Shown: piece after piece, positions 13,390 to 26,367 of the stretch
Numbering within the stretch: position 1 is the stretch's first letter
How the letters are laid out: each line of letters starts with the position of its first letter
NCBI GenBank assembly: GCA_964017045.1
Contig: OZ024809.1
Location: 30,773,354 to 30,837,353 of the forward strand
Direction of reading: 5' to 3'
From: Omphiscola glabra
Lineage: Eukaryota; Mollusca; Gastropoda; Lymnaeidae
Length of the DNA stretch: 64,000 bases
Position numbers and translations under genes: made by a program
The notes under the pieces: generated by a model
Told to the model about the DNA's origin: nothing
The model's database searches: none
The model's input: the letters and a program-made list of their open reading frames with translations, nothing else

Positions 13390-14390
13390 CCATTAACATG
13401 TTCTATCAGTATTGTATCGGCGAGGATCACTGTCTCTGCTGACAGTACAGACATATTTAGGATCAGTTGTCAATATTGTCTCCGTGAGGGTCACTTTCTC
13501 TGCTGACAGAACAGACAGATTTAGGATCAGTTGTCAATATTGTCTCCGTGAGAGTCACTGTCTCTGCTGACAGAACAGACAGATTTAGGATCAGTTGTCA
13601 ATATTGTCTCCGTGAGGGTCACTGTCTCTGCTGACAGTACAGACAGATTTAGGATCAGTTGTCAATATTGTCTCCGTGAGTATCACTGTCTCTGCTGACA
13701 GTACAGACAGATTTAGGATCAGTTGTCAGTATTGTCTCCGTGAGGGTCACTGTCTCTGCTGACAGAACAGACAGATTTAGGATCAGTTGTCAGTATTGTC
13801 TCCTTGAGGATCACTGTCTCTGCTGACAGTACAGACAGATTTAGGATCAGTTGTCAATATTGTCTCCGTGAGGGTCACTGTCTCTGCTGACAGAACAGAC
13901 AGATTTAGGATCAGTTGTCAATATTGTCTCCGTGAGGATCACTGTCTCTGCTGACAGTACAGACAGATTTAGGATCAGTTGTCAGTATTGTCTCCGTGAG
14001 GATCACTGTCTCTGCTGACAGAACAGACAGATTTAGGATCAGTTATCAATATTGTCTCCGTGAGGGTCACTGTCTCTGCTGACAGAACAGACATATTTAG
14101 GATCAGTTGTCAGTATTGTCTCCGTGAGGGTCACTGTCTCTGCTGACAGTACTGACAGATTTAGGATCAGTTGTCAATATTGTCTCCGTGAGGATCACTT
14201 TCTCTGCTGACAGTACAGACAGATTTAGGATCAGTTGTCAGTATTGTCTCCGTGAGGGACACTTTCTCTGCTGACAGTACAGACAGATTTAGGATCAGTT
14301 GTCAGTATTGTCTCCGTGAGGGACACTTTCTCTGCTGACAGTACAGACAGTACCATTTAGGATCAGTTGTCAGAATTGTCGCAGTGTCTT
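13390..14390. repeat. Minisatellite, 64-bp unit, ~15 copies
   Basis: Core 'attgtctccgtgagggtcac', 'tctctgctgacag' and 'atttaggatcagttgtca'. It is the longest array of the left half. Confidence 0.92.
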
Positions 14391-14622
14391 CACACATCTC
14401 CTAGGCCCTCCGCACTAATCCATTCAGGTCCCTATGGTGGCCACTATTGACTTCTGTGTCGTTTTCCTCCCTCGTGTTGATCATTTGAAAGATTTGAGTC
14501 GCCACGTTCAAATACAAGAGACTTTGACTCTTGATCCGAAGTGAGGTGGGAAATGGGTTCAGTGAAAGACGCCCATTCAGTGTATCGACCTCCTTGGATC
14601 GGCGCACGCTATGCCTGTCCAT

Positions 14623-14950
14623 GAATGTCGTATTTGACCTCTATACTTGACATTGAATGTCGTATTTGACCGCTTTACATTCAATGAATGTCGTATTTGG
14701 CCCCTTTACTTGTTGAATGTCCTATTTAACCACTTTACTTGTCAATGAATGTCGTATTTGACCTCTATACTTGACATTGAATGTCATATTTGTCCGCTTT
14801 ACATTCAATGAATGTCGTATTTGGCCCCTGTACTTGTTGAATGTCCTATTTAACCAATTTACTTGTCAATGAATGTCGTATTTGATCGCTATACCTTTAA
14901 ATAAATGTCGTATTTGAGCACATTACTTGTCAATGAATGTCGTATAGGTT
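14623..14950. repeat. Composite tandem repeat, ~123-bp higher-order unit
   Basis: 'gaatgtcgtatttgacc' and related 'gaatgtcctatttaacc' subunits recur; the same order repeats after about 123 bp. Confidence 0.75.
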
Positions 14951-15849
14951 TGACTGAATTTTCTGGTCGGTATTGTCAGTTGCCATATTTGGATAAACTA
15001 TATGTCCACACGCCCACTGATTCGATGTCATTTAGTGACTGGTTTGCATACTAGTATAAAATAACTGAAATTTATAAAACTTGGCCCTGGAATGTGACTT
15101 GTGTTTTAAGCATCCATATGCTGGTACACCCCCCCCCCCCACCCCAAATCCCAACCCTCCTTAGAAACTAAAAAAGTCCATACACTAAAAAAAGGGGGGG
15201 GGGGATATACACATACCAAAAACTGAAACTGGTAGGAAAAATAGTATAGATAAATAACAGTGTCATTGACAAAATTGTTACCATTGCCAGTAACCTCCGA
15301 TATTTTTGCATAATCTTCTCTTATAAATTATAATAAATTTTGATAGCGTCACCACGGGTAAGTAATTTGATTCACGGCTTGCGATACAATGGCTGCCACT
15401 GTTATTCTCTCTACCCCCCCCCCCAACCCCACCTTTATTCCAAGCTATTTCACTTTGAGATAAATTGGCTAGGAAGGAGCTGTCTGATACGAAAGGGCAC
15501 TCCAGCATATAATGGCCAGAGATTGCGCTTTGCAAATGTGGCAATTTGTTGGCAGACGCGGAGCCCCTCACGACTTGAAACATGGCCACGAACAATTGAA
15601 AACGTTGTGGTACGGTCCTGTGGCAGTGTGGAGCACTTGACGTGAGGACTTTTGATCAGCGGGTGAGGCGGTGCTATGGAGAAGAAAACTCTCATCGGCA
15701 TGGTGTTTGTCTACACCACATAGGTTTTTATTGCTGCCGAGTGTGATCAGATTTTGGGTTTCACAGCATAAGACTTGATGAGTCTGGTGTCGGGTTTGTA
15801 ATAGTATTTTCAAGGTTTCGTTTTACTGAAGAAAAAAAAGGGGGTTGCA

Positions 15850-16215
15850 TTTCAGTATACAACTATGGTATTTGGTATTGTATTTCAGTATACAACTATG
15901 GTATTTGGTATTGCATTTCAGTATACAACTATGGTATTTGGTATTGTATTTCAGTATACAACTATGGTATTTGGTATTGTATTTCAGTATACAACTATGG
16001 TATTTGGTATTGTATTTCAGTATACAACTATGGTATTTGGTATTGTATTTCAGTATACAACTATGGTATTTGGTATTGTATTTCAGTATACAACTATGGT
16101 ATTTGATATTGTATTTCAATGTACAACTATGGTATTTGGTATTGTATTTCAGTATACAACTATGGTATTTGGTATTGTATTTCAATGTACAACTATGGTG
16201 TTTGGTATTGTAATC
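15850..16215. repeat. Minisatellite, 33-bp unit, 11 copies
   Basis: Core 'tttcagtatacaactatggt' and 'atttggtattg'; very uniform, with stop-free frames on both strands. Confidence 0.93.
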
Positions 16216-16449
16216 TTATTGGATATAACCGATATCAAAGACTTGAAGAAACAAAAAGTGTAAGTGTGTGTGTAAGGGGGGGGGGGAGGGGGTATGCTCA
16301 CGCACAACACCCAGAGTTCATTCACAATCATTTGGAACAATACAAATACAAATAAGGCTAATCATTGTTAGGATGAGGTCAATGAGAGGTCAACATTGGA
16401 CAAACGTGCTTGTCTGCGTGTAGGACTGCCATAGTCTGTGTATGTTTGC

Positions 16450-16895
16450 TAAGCTGTGATCGTGGATTAAATGTGTCCATAATAAATTATATGATCGTGG
16501 ATTAAATGTGTCCATAATAAATTATACGATCTTGGATTAAATGTGTCCATAATAAATTATATGATCTTGGATTAAATGTGTCCATAATAAATTATATGAT
16601 CTTGGATTAAATGTGTCCATAATAAATTATATGATCTTGGATTAAATGTGTCCATAATAAATTATATGATCTTGGATTAAATGTGTCCATAATAAATTAT
16701 ATGATCTTGGATTAAATGTGTCCATAATAAATTATACGATCTTGGATTAAATGTGTCCATAATAAATTATATGATCTTGGGTTAAATGTGTCCATAATAA
16801 ATTATATGATCTTGGATTAAATGTGTCCATAATAAATTATATGATCTTGGATTAAATGTGTCCATAATAAATTATATGATCTTGGATTAAATGTG
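16450..16895. repeat. Minisatellite, 35-bp unit, ~12 copies
   Basis: Core 'gatcttggattaaatgtgtc' and 'cataataaattatat'. Confidence 0.93.
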
Positions 16896-17424
16896 CTCAA
16901 AGTCAAAGTAAATGTTCTGCTGCAGGTTGTCGTGACTGTTTCCTATGTGACATTTTCCCGCTCACCAGAGAGGGAGGGTGGATGGGTGTCGCTATGATAC
17001 GAATCATAAGAATAAAATAGAATTAGCGTAAAACATGTCTGGCTCAATCTGGCTCTTGTTGCAGTTGTACATTTCTGTTTCAATAGTAAAACATTTCTGG
17101 TTATCCTGAGATTTTGAGAGAGACAAATGTAATCCATTTTACTACTTGAATGTAGCAAAGAATGAGCCGTTTTTTTAAATTAATTAATTATTATCATTTA
17201 TTTATTTTATTTGGTGGGGGGGGGGGGGGAGTTAAAATTGGGATAATGAGCTAATAGAGGCGTAGCGTTAAGACATGTGTTGGGCATCAGCGCCATCTTG
17301 GCTGCAGCTGTCCACCAACAACAATCACTTCCTGGGCCACGAGTACCATCTGGACAGCGCTGCTGCTTGGCGTGTGTGCGTTCCCAGTGAATTGTCCACC
17401 TTGCCATCACCTGGGAGTCGTTGG

Positions 17425-17610
17425 TGTGGACTCCATTTATTATTGGTGGGACTCCATTTATTATTGGTGTGGACTCCATTTATTATTGGTGTGGACTCCA
17501 TTTATTATCAGTGTGGACTCCATTTATTATTGGTGTGGACTCCATTTATTATTGGTGTGGACTCCATTTATTATTGGTGTGGACTCCATTTATTATTGGT
17601 GTGGAGTGTG
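17425..17610. repeat. Minisatellite, 22-bp unit, 8 copies
   Basis: Core 'gtggactccatttattattg'. Confidence 0.9.
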
Positions 17611-18012
17611 GACTTTAAAAAACAAAACAAAAACAATTGATGCGCTTAATTCTATTCTTAATTTTCGTACATGGTCCACCTTTTTCAGTCCCACAATGCT
17701 TTTGCTGCCCTCTAAGTGCTATTTTAAAAAAAAAAAAAAGTTAATTCTGTTTTGACCGTTGTTTGTTCGCTGATGAAGGCTTCTTGTCGACTCGTTCGTT
17801 CTTTTGTTATGTTCATTTTTTCAGGTTTTCCCGGACACTCTTTTTTTTTTTTCCCACTCACTTCCTTTTTTCTTCTCCATTACAATGTTTAGGAGCCCTA
17901 TCCTGTTAGCTACCAACCAGGTCTGGGGTTTAGCTTCTGCCAGGTTAATGAAATTTAACTGACCTACTTTAAGTCATAATATGTGGACCCCAGAAAATAG
18001 CTTCTGCGCCTC

Positions 18013-18216
18013 CAGTGGTTCTCAACCTTCCTAATGACGCGACCCTTTAATACAGTCCTTCATGTTGTGGTGACACCCAACCATAAAATTCATTTCGTTG
18101 CTACTCCATAAAGATGTGTTTTCCCATGGTCTTAGGCGACCCCTGTGTAAGGGTCGTTCGTTCCCCCCCCCCTTCCTCCTTCAAAGGGGTCGCGACCCAC
18201 AGGATGAGAACCGCTG
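18013..18216 (-). mobile_element. SPIN-like hAT element (non-autonomous), copy 1
   Basis: Starts cagtggttctcaaccttcct and ends gatgagaaccgctg, with 'tcatgttgtggtgac' and 'ggtcttaggcgacccctgtg' inside: the reverse complement of the SPIN consensus as I remember it. A poly-C run (18164-18172) interrupts it. No clear 8-bp target duplication. Confidence 0.75.
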
Positions 18217-18347
18217 CTCCAAGGGTTCAATAGCATTAATGTAAGAACCGCTGCCCTAGCAGGAGCATGGCGTGAATATATTGAAACGTGTACTGTATTG
18301 AAAAATAGGATTGTATTATTATACTGGCGTAGACGATGCTGAGGAAA

Positions 18348-18665
18348 GTTAAGTGGCTGTCGTTACTGCACCCACTACTCTTGTATAACAGGCGTAAGTG
18401 GCTGTCGTTACTGCACCCACTACTCTTGTATAACAGGCGTAAGTGGCTGTCGTTACTGCACCCACTACTCTTGTATAACAGGCGTAAGTGGCTGTCGTTA
18501 CTGCACCCACTACTCTTGTATAACAGGCGTAAGTGGCTGTCGTTACTGCACCCACTACTCTTGTATAACAGGCGTAAGTGGCTGTCGTTACTGCACCCAC
18601 TACTCTTGTATAACAGGCGTAAGTGGCTGTCGTTACTGCACCCACTACTCTTGTATAACAGGCGT
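18348..18665. repeat. Minisatellite, 45-bp unit, 7 copies with no visible divergence
   Basis: Units start 'aagtggctgtcgttactgca' and end 'cttgtataacaggcgt'; copies look identical, pointing to recent expansion or homogenisation. Confidence 0.93.
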
Positions 18666-18699
18666 GTCAACCCAATTACATGATTCCTTTTTTTTTTGG

Positions 18700-18955
18700 G
18701 GGGGGGGGGGGGTTGCTGGCAGTCTCACCTAGGTTTCTCGCCATGTCATAAGTGTCATGGCCAGGAGTAGACTTGTTGAGTCTGTCGTTTGAGGTGTGGA
18801 TAGGCGGGTTATTTGAGGGGGGGGGGGGGTTGCTGGCAGTCTCACCAAGGTTTCTCGCCATGTCATAAGTGTCATGGCCAGGAGTAGACTTGTTGAGTCT
18901 GTCGTTTGAGGCGTGGATAGGCGGGTTATTTGGGGGGGGGGGGGGCTGTCATGAG
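18700..18955. repeat. 116-bp direct repeat, two full copies, with poly-G joints
   Basis: 'ttgctggcagtctcacc' at 18714 and 18830, each preceded by a 10-16 bp G run; a third G run at 18933 starts a diverged remainder. Confidence 0.85.
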
Positions 18956-19439
18956 CCTGATGTGAAAGACAAAATAAAATAAAAAATGACACGGGGCGCT
19001 AGGGGGCCACGCATCACCAGTAGCTGGGAGAGGGCAGACGGGGGGGGGGGGCTGTCCCGGATGCACCATTGTTGAGGGGTGATGGGCAGAAGCCCTAGGG
19101 AGAGGAGGGCTGTGTGTGGAGGGCTTTTGAGTTCGACCCCGCCCCAAGTTCTCTCTCTCCCCCCCTCCCCCCAGTTACCGAAGTTCTATCTCCGTATTAG
19201 ATAAACTGATACTATGGTGAGGGGAGAGAGAGGGGTGCCAGTTGTAACTAGTCTTTCCCCCCGTCTCTCCTCGTACACGTGAAACTGCTGATTGCATTCA
19301 CTGCCACCAGCCGGGAAATGCAGTGTTTGTGGAGAGTTTGTACTGCTGTGGGATTAGCTGGACGTACGTGTTTTCATGATTGACACGGCCAAGTTATCTG
19401 TAGGCCGTATTTTACAATATACAGGTTAGTTGGCTCTAC

Positions 19440-19650
19440 ACGGCTACCTCTTTCATTCTTGGACGTAGTTCATACGTTTATCTCTTTCATTCTTGGACGT
19501 ATTTCATAAGTTTATCTCTTTCATTCTTGGACGTAGTTCATACGTTTATCTCTTTCATTCTTGGACGTAGTTCATAAGTTTATCTCTTTCATTCTTAGAC
19601 GTAGTTCATAAGTTTATCTCTTTCATTCTTGGACGTTATAGCTCTTAAGT
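19440..19650. repeat. Minisatellite, 34-bp unit, 6 copies
   Basis: Core 'ctctttcattcttggacgta' and 'gttcataagtttat'. Confidence 0.88.
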
Positions 19651-20062
19651 TTTGTATCAAGTCGAAGTGTTCTCTCTGTGCCTCCCAAAATCACCATTTA
19701 TTTCCATATCTGTATAATATGGCATCTTCTCTTTGGTGACGTTTTTTTGTTTTCTTTATAAAGCGTGTTTCCTCATCTATCAAAATGATCTTTCAGCCAT
19801 CATAATCATGTAGTTGAATTGATCAAATTGATGTAATTAACGTCCACTCTGTTGTGTGCTTTCTTTCTCTTCGATATTACGTGCAGTGTTTGGGTGCTCG
19901 GCGCAGTGTTTGGGTGCTCGGTGCAGTGTTTGGGTGCTCGATGTCTTATCATGAGACAGGTTAAATATCAACATTGTAAAGTTCTAGCCAATGTCCGGCG
20001 TTCTTAAAAGCATCACAAAAAATAGCTTCAAAACTAAATGTATGTTTTCATGGGACTTCTCT

Positions 20063-20550
20063 CTGACCCCCGCGACTCCCTGACTCTCTGACCCCCTGAC
20101 TCTCTGACCCTGCGACTCCCTGACTCTCTGACCCTGCGACTCCTTGACTCTCTGACCCCGTGACTCTCTGACCCTGCGACTCCCTGACTCCCTGACTCTG
20201 ACCCCGCGATTCCCCGACTCTCTGACCCCGCCATTCCCCGACTCTCTGACCCCGCCACTCCCCGACTCTCTGACCCCGCCACTCCCCGATTCTCTGACCC
20301 CGCCACTCCCCGATTCTCTGACCCCGCCATTCCCCGACTCTCTGACGCCGCCATTCCCCGACACTCTGACGCCGCCATTCCCCGACTCTCTGACGCCGCC
20401 ATTCCCCGACTCTCTGACGCCGCCATTCCCCGATTCTCTGACCCCGCCATTCCCCGATTCTCTGACCCCGCCATTCCCCGACTCTCTGACCCCGCCATTC
20501 CCCGACTCTCTGACGCCGCCATTCCCCGACTCCCTATCTCCCTGACTTCC
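20063..20550. repeat. Minisatellite, 24-bp unit, ~18 copies
   Basis: Core 'tctctgaccccgccattccc'; left part is a shorter variant 'ctgaccctgcgactccctga'. It encodes spurious G-x-x-E-S-G-N frames on the minus strand. Confidence 0.9.
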
Positions 20551-21304
20551 AGTCAATCCAGGAACATCCAAAAATCCCTGTTTTGTTGTTGTTTTGGGGG
20601 GGTGGGGGTGGAAACTCTTATTTTTTCAATGTTGGCACCTGGTCTAACTTAACATTCCGTTACATTTACAGGTAATTGTTGGGTAAACAAAATATATTTT
20701 GGCTTTTTTTTTTTGTCATCTACTGGTAAATGATTTCCCAATGATTACCGTAGGCCTATAGAATGTGGAAGCTGAAGTCAAGCCACAAGGACCACGAGTT
20801 CTGATGACGTCATTTCATCACTATTTTAGTTGTGCAATTGTATATACTTGTTCATGTAAATTTGTTTTGAGCATTGTATAGTTAAGTGGTCGGCCAACTC
20901 ATTAGTCAAAAGAGCCACACAAAAAATCAACAGCAGGACGATTAAAAAAAATGTTGAGAGCCAAATTTCTTTTCAAGAACCTGTGAAGAACTAGTTTTTC
21001 GGAGTGAAAACCGATTTGTGACCGGCTGTCCGAGCCGCACTCGGGTCGCGCAAGATCCGCATGCTGCTCGCGATTTTCCGGTCACTGGTATAGTTGAAAG
21101 ATTTTGAAATTGTTGGGCTATTTTTGTGTTCCTCCAGATGATGATCAATGTGCTATTAATTTTATTGAGCCATCATCATTCATAACACAATTCATTTTCC
21201 ATAATGCAGAAGAAAATAGCCATTTTAAATTATGTTAATTGTCGTGAGCCCTAATGATTGCAATATATTTTTAAATGGTTTATTTGACAGGGAAGATTAG
21301 AATT

Positions 21305-21515
21305 GCTTCTGCCCACCAGTTCTCTACCCGTCAGTCTCTGCCCACCAGTTCTCTACCCGTCACTCTCTGCCCACCAGTTCTCTACCCGTCACTCTCTGCC
21401 CACCAGTTCTATGTCCGTCAGTCTCTGCCCACCAGTTCTCTACCCGTCAGTCTCTTCCCACCAGTTCTCTACCCGTCAGTCTCTGCCCACCAGTTCTCTA
21501 CCTGTCAGTCTCTGC
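21305..21515. repeat. Minisatellite, 29-bp unit, 7 copies
   Basis: Core 'tctctgcccaccagttctct'. Confidence 0.9.
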
Positions 21516-21814
21516 CCCCAAAATTTTGGTGATTGTGATCCACATCTTTAAAAAAAAAAAATATATATATTCAAAAAATTAATTTTTAACCATAATTTGA
21601 GAATCACTGTTGCGGCCCTCCTCTTATCTCTGGGGAACATAGATTGTTGCCGGGGCAATCACAGCTTGTATCACACACAACTGTTGAGATCAACTTACAG
21701 GCCGTGATCTCATTCAAGTGGATGTTTTATGTCATGTGGTCTGAAAGAACCTGCTATGCAGCAGCCTTGGGAGCTGGGAGAATAGGAGCCCAACCACGGG
21801 GTTGGAAGGGGGGG

Positions 21815-22160
21815 CAGTCGAACTAGGAGGTGGGGGGTAGCAGTCGAACTAGGAGGTGGGGGTAACAGTCGAACTTGGAGGTGGGGGTAGCAGCCCAACC
21901 AGTGTGTGTGGGGGTAACAGTCGAACTAGGGGGTGGGTGGTAACAATCGAACTAGGGGGTGGGTGGTAACAATCGAACTAGGGCGTGGGTGGTAACAATC
22001 GAACTAGGGGGTGGGTGGTAACAATCAAACTAGGGGGTGGATGGTAACAGTGGAACTAGGGTATGCGGGGTAACAGTCTAAAGAGGAGCTTGGGGGTAGC
22101 AGCCCAAACAGTGGGGGGGGGGCATCCTAATTAGGGTGGGGGTAATAACCCAACTATTGG
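21815..22160. repeat. Diverged G-rich tandem repeat, ~28-bp unit
   Basis: Core 'aactagggggtgggtggtaa' with many variants; strongly G-biased on the + strand. Confidence 0.8.
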
Positions 22161-23056
22161 AAGGGGGGCACATCTTTTTGAGGATACTTTATTTTCAAGA
22201 GGATGAAGTGGAGTAGAGAAGGGCATGAAGTGGAGTAGAGAAGGGCATGCAGTGGAGTAGAGAAGGGCGTGAGTCGTTATGAAACTGGTAGTTGGAAGTA
22301 TTACGTATAAATGATAAGATAATGTTAAATTTGTGTTGTTAGAATTACTGGTAGAGGGGAAAAAATATATTTAAAGAAAGTGTAGCGATAGCTTCTGACA
22401 AGAAATAATGTAGTATAGCTAACATGAAGCAATATATTGGTGAAGAAAGGAAGGATTTGAAATGGACTACGATTAGTCACTTCCTTGTTTTTGTCACGTG
22501 ATACGTACCAGCCATTAGTAGGCTTTCTGCTACACATAACAACAGATAAACAGCTGATCAGCCATTGCCATTAATTCTAAAGCAAAATGTTTGTCTCCAT
22601 CAGCGCTTCCCCAGTGTTTATTAAAATTTTACTTTTCAAAATATTCTTGAATACACGCGTTTCTTTAAATGACATTCATTAAATGTGACAATAATTATGA
22701 TTCAGGAAGAAAGTTGTTTGAAGAAAAATTTGTGAGCGACTAGTGTGTTGCAGACAGCCTACCGGAAGTATTACTTGTTTTTACACGTATCACGTGACAA
22801 AACAATCGACCAATCGTAGTCCATTATTAAACAAAAACAACAAAAGCAATATTTAGTAATACTTTTTTTTTGTTCACCTTAATCTTTATTGTATTTATGT
22901 GGAAAAAAGGAAAGATTTATTGCCATAGAATGTTTCATTGTAACAAGTTCTTAACGGTCTTTGCTAAACACCCTGCCTACATAAAAAAAAGCACCGCAGC
23001 TTGGCTCGCCTCCGTCAGTCTTATTAAAGTTAAAGCAGGACATGAACTCATTGACC

Positions 23057-23285
23057 CAAACACTGAGCACACTGCATGCATACAAACAAGATCATCTCAG
23101 CAGAAACATGCTCTCACCCCCCCTCCCCCCCACTGAGCACACTGCATGCATACAAACAAGATCATCTCAGCAGAAACATGCTCTCCCCCCCCCCCCCCCA
23201 CCCTGACACTGAGCACACTGCATGCATACAAACAAGATCATCTCAGCAGAAACATGCTCTCCTCCCACCCCCCCACCCCAACCCC
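23057..23285. repeat. ~76-bp tandem repeat, 3 copies
   Basis: Each copy has 'cactgagcacactgcatgca' and 'gatcatctcagcagaaacat' and ends in a poly-C run of varying length. Confidence 0.85.
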
Positions 23286-23424
23286 CTTTTTTCCGTATAA
23301 CAATGATGTTGAACAAAAAAACCAAGTGATAGCTTTAAAATAAACGTAAGCGTTCATTCAGACTTGGTAAGTTCCCAGAAAGCAAGGGCTCATCATTTAT
23401 GTATGACACCAATGATGTTACTTT

Positions 23425-23640
23425 AGCTTAGACTGTGTATTGTTTTGTTAAGATGAGCTTAGACTGTGTATTGTTTTGTTAACTTTAGCTTAGACTGTGT
23501 ATTGTTTTGTTAAGATGAGTTTAGACTGTGACTGTGTTTTGTTTTGTTTAGTTTAGACTGTGACTGTGTTTTGTTTTGTTTAGTTTAGACTGTATTGTTT
23601 TGTTTACTTTAGCTTAGACTGTGTATTGTTTAAATTGTTT
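23425..23640. repeat. Diverged tandem repeat around 'gcttagactgtgtattgttt'
   Basis: Six or seven imperfect copies, 30-40 bp apart. Confidence 0.75.
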
Positions 23641-23984
23641 TCCCTTATTTCTGTAGTGGTTGGGGGGGGGGGGGTTATGTATTGTGGTTTTCCTTTAAGT
23701 TTGACTAATGAAATAGCCACTTAACAGGCCTCAGCCCCCTCCCCTACCCCTACAGCCCCTCCCCTACCCTTACAGAGCAGCAAATAAAGGCTACATGTGG
23801 GAGGAGTGGAGGGTACAAGATTGCCATTCCCTGGCCAGATGTTGATGATTATGCTACAGGAAATGTCCAGTTTTTCACTCTGACCCTGAACTAGCCATGT
23901 GCTGACCAATGATTGCACTGGTCTAATCATAGGCAGTAAATCCAATGAAAGTGCCCATAAAAACCAGTTCACTTGGGACTGATC

Positions 23985-24150
23985 TAACATTCATTAAGTT
24001 GACCTTTTTAAATGATCTAAGAGTTATTTCATTAAGTTGACCTTTTTAAATGATCTAACAGTTATTTCATTAAGTTGACCTTTTTAAATGATCTAACTCT
24101 AACAGTTATTTCATTAAGTTGACCTTTATGATCTAACAGTTATTTCCTGA
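23985..24150. repeat. Tandem repeat, ~38-bp unit, 4 copies
   Basis: Core 'cattaagttgacctttttaa' and 'atgatctaacagttatt'. Confidence 0.8.
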
Positions 24151-24264
24151 AGTTGGGGTTTCCAAAGCATTATAAAAATTTTACAATGTTAAATATATTT
24201 TTGAAAAGTGTTTAGACTTTAGAGATGTTTATCTATCGTACAACATACATAACATGAAACGTAG

Positions 24265-24590
24265 TTGGCATGAGACACACAACACAGATAACAGGAAGTG
24301 TTAAGTTACAACACAGATGACAGGAAACGTTAATTTACAACACAGATGACAGGAAACATTCAGTTACAACACAGATGACAGGAAACATTCAGTTACAACA
24401 CAAATGACAGGAAACATTCAGTTACAACACAGATGACAGGAAACATTCAGTTACAACACAGATGACAGGAAACATTCAGTTACAACACAGATGACAGGAA
24501 ACATTCAGTTACAACACAGATGACAGGAAACATTCAGTTACAACACAGATGACATGAAACATTCAGTTACAACACAGTCTTCATAAGACA
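24265..24590. repeat. Minisatellite, 29-bp unit, ~11 copies
   Basis: Core 'gttacaacacagatgacagg' and 'aaacattca'. Confidence 0.9.
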
Positions 24591-24804
24591 TACAATGAGA
24601 GCACTTGTCATGGAAACATTGTGTTCATCACTTAACATAAACTGAATAGACTGTAGCATAGACTGAATATACTTTAACATAGACTTTAACATAGACTGAA
24701 CAGACTAACATAGACTGAATATACACATTGCCCTGTTGTTTGTCGAAGTTATACTCAATCTCTTAAAGTTATTATTCACAAACTTAACATTGAAAGAACA
24801 GGCA

Positions 24805-25100
24805 TAGAACAGCCCTCACTCTAGGACAACCTTCACTCTTGAACAACCCTCACTCTAGAACAACCCTCACTCTAGGTCAACCTTCACTCCAGGGCAACCC
24901 TCACTCTGGGGTAACCTTTACTCTGGGGTAACCTTCACTCTGGGGTAACCTTCACTCCGGGTCAACCTTTACTCAGGGTCAGCCTTCACTCCGGGTCAAC
25001 CTTTACTCAGGGTCAACCTTCACTCCGGGTCAACCTTTACTCAGGGTCAACCTTTACTCCGGGGCAACCCTCACTTATGGCAACCCTCACTCCAGTGATA
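24805..25100. repeat. Diverged short tandem repeat, ~17-19-bp unit
   Basis: Variants of 'caaccctcactctaggg' and 'caacctttactcagggt'. Confidence 0.8.
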
Positions 25101-26333
25101 GGAATATTATTCAATTCAATTTTGACATTTTTATAATTGCCTTTTTTGGGGATCTGTTTTGCTACAAATCATTTGAAATGAGCTGTGCCCTAAGAATTTC
25201 AAGTGTATTTTTTGTCAATAAGTCTTTGCTTGACAATTGAACGATTAGATGGCCATTGATTATGACAGACACCCTTTGAAGTGTGAGTCAGACTGTCCCG
25301 ATTCCATCATCACAATAATAATTTAGTAAATAAGGAAGTAAAACTAAAGAATCAAATGGGATGTTTTAGGTATTTAATCAATTGAACACTTTGTCAAAAC
25401 ATGTCGATAATTGTGACAACAAAATGCTTGTACACCGACCACTAACGACAACTTAAGTAATGAACGAGTGGGAAAAAAACAAAATCAGTGTATGTGAACC
25501 ATTGTGATCAGGAGCGGCTTATTTTAAAGTGGCCCCGCTGTGACGGTCATGATTTTTTTAATCCGGTTGAAACTCAAAATAGCGAGTCAAGTACTGACTG
25601 TGTTGAGACGTCAGTCAACGTCTTCTAATTTTTCTAGTGGCTTTGAAGGAATAAGGCGTTGAGAATGAATTTATGTACATGTGAACTAGCTGGTGGTATA
25701 ATTATTACATTTTTTTAAAAAGTCTGTTGTAAATTGTGAATTTTCAGTTAAATAATATTTCTATGTTTACTGTCCTTGCATGGATTTAAGTGGATATACA
25801 GATATTCTTACTTTAGATTAACCTCCATGGCGTAGATAAGCCACTAATTAATTATGCCTTGATATGACTTGTCTTTTACCGTTGTTCCATCTATGTTATA
25901 GTGCCTTTATGACTTGTCTTTTACGATTGTTCCATCAATGTTATAGTGCTTTTAATCTAAGCAAAACCAGAGGGTCATTGATTTTCCTTTTAGATGCATA
26001 AATATTGCCACTGTACACAATGTTAATGTGGGGCCAAAACTTTAGAGCTGGATGTCATTCACATCAAGTTCTTCAACGCTCTGCCAAAACCTTGTTTTCA
26101 CTCAAACCATAATATAATATAATTTCACTAGCCCATGTTAATGTTGTCATGTTTTATAATAACAGATTTCTATTTCACTGATGGAAAAGGAAGCAGGGAG
26201 AAAAAGAGAGAGAAATGTGTTTAGTGGAAATTAATTAATATTTTTGCCTGCCATGAGCTCTATCATATTGCTCGCCTTTCTTGGCCAATTTTAAAAACTG
26301 TTGGTTTAAAATATTTTGTTTCTCCCTCCCCAG
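25101..26333. other. Unique AT-rich sequence upstream of gene A
   Basis: No array or recognisable coding exon. A 5' UTR exon or promoter of gene A may lie here or further left; I cannot place it. One ~45-bp tandem duplication around 25868-25950 is the only repeat. Confidence 0.45.
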
Positions 26334-26334
26334 A

Positions 26335-26367
26335 ATGGCTAACAATGGCAAGACCCCACTCCAATGA
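26335..26367 (+). promoter_or_regulatory. Overlapping upstream ORF at the gene A start
   Basis: If the transcript is spliced at the acceptor ending at 26333, its first ATG in this exon is at 26335 (context GAATGG) and reads ten codons to TGA at 26365-26367. It overlaps the RING start at 26345 in another frame. It could lower translation of the main frame by leaky scanning. An upstream coding exon cannot be excluded. Confidence 0.35.

Noticed and set aside
19984..20571. 195-codon Gly/Ser/Arg frame on the minus strand, silk- or mucin-like
   Set aside because: 24-bp array; the second minus frame is equally open and no signal peptide or unique end domain is present.
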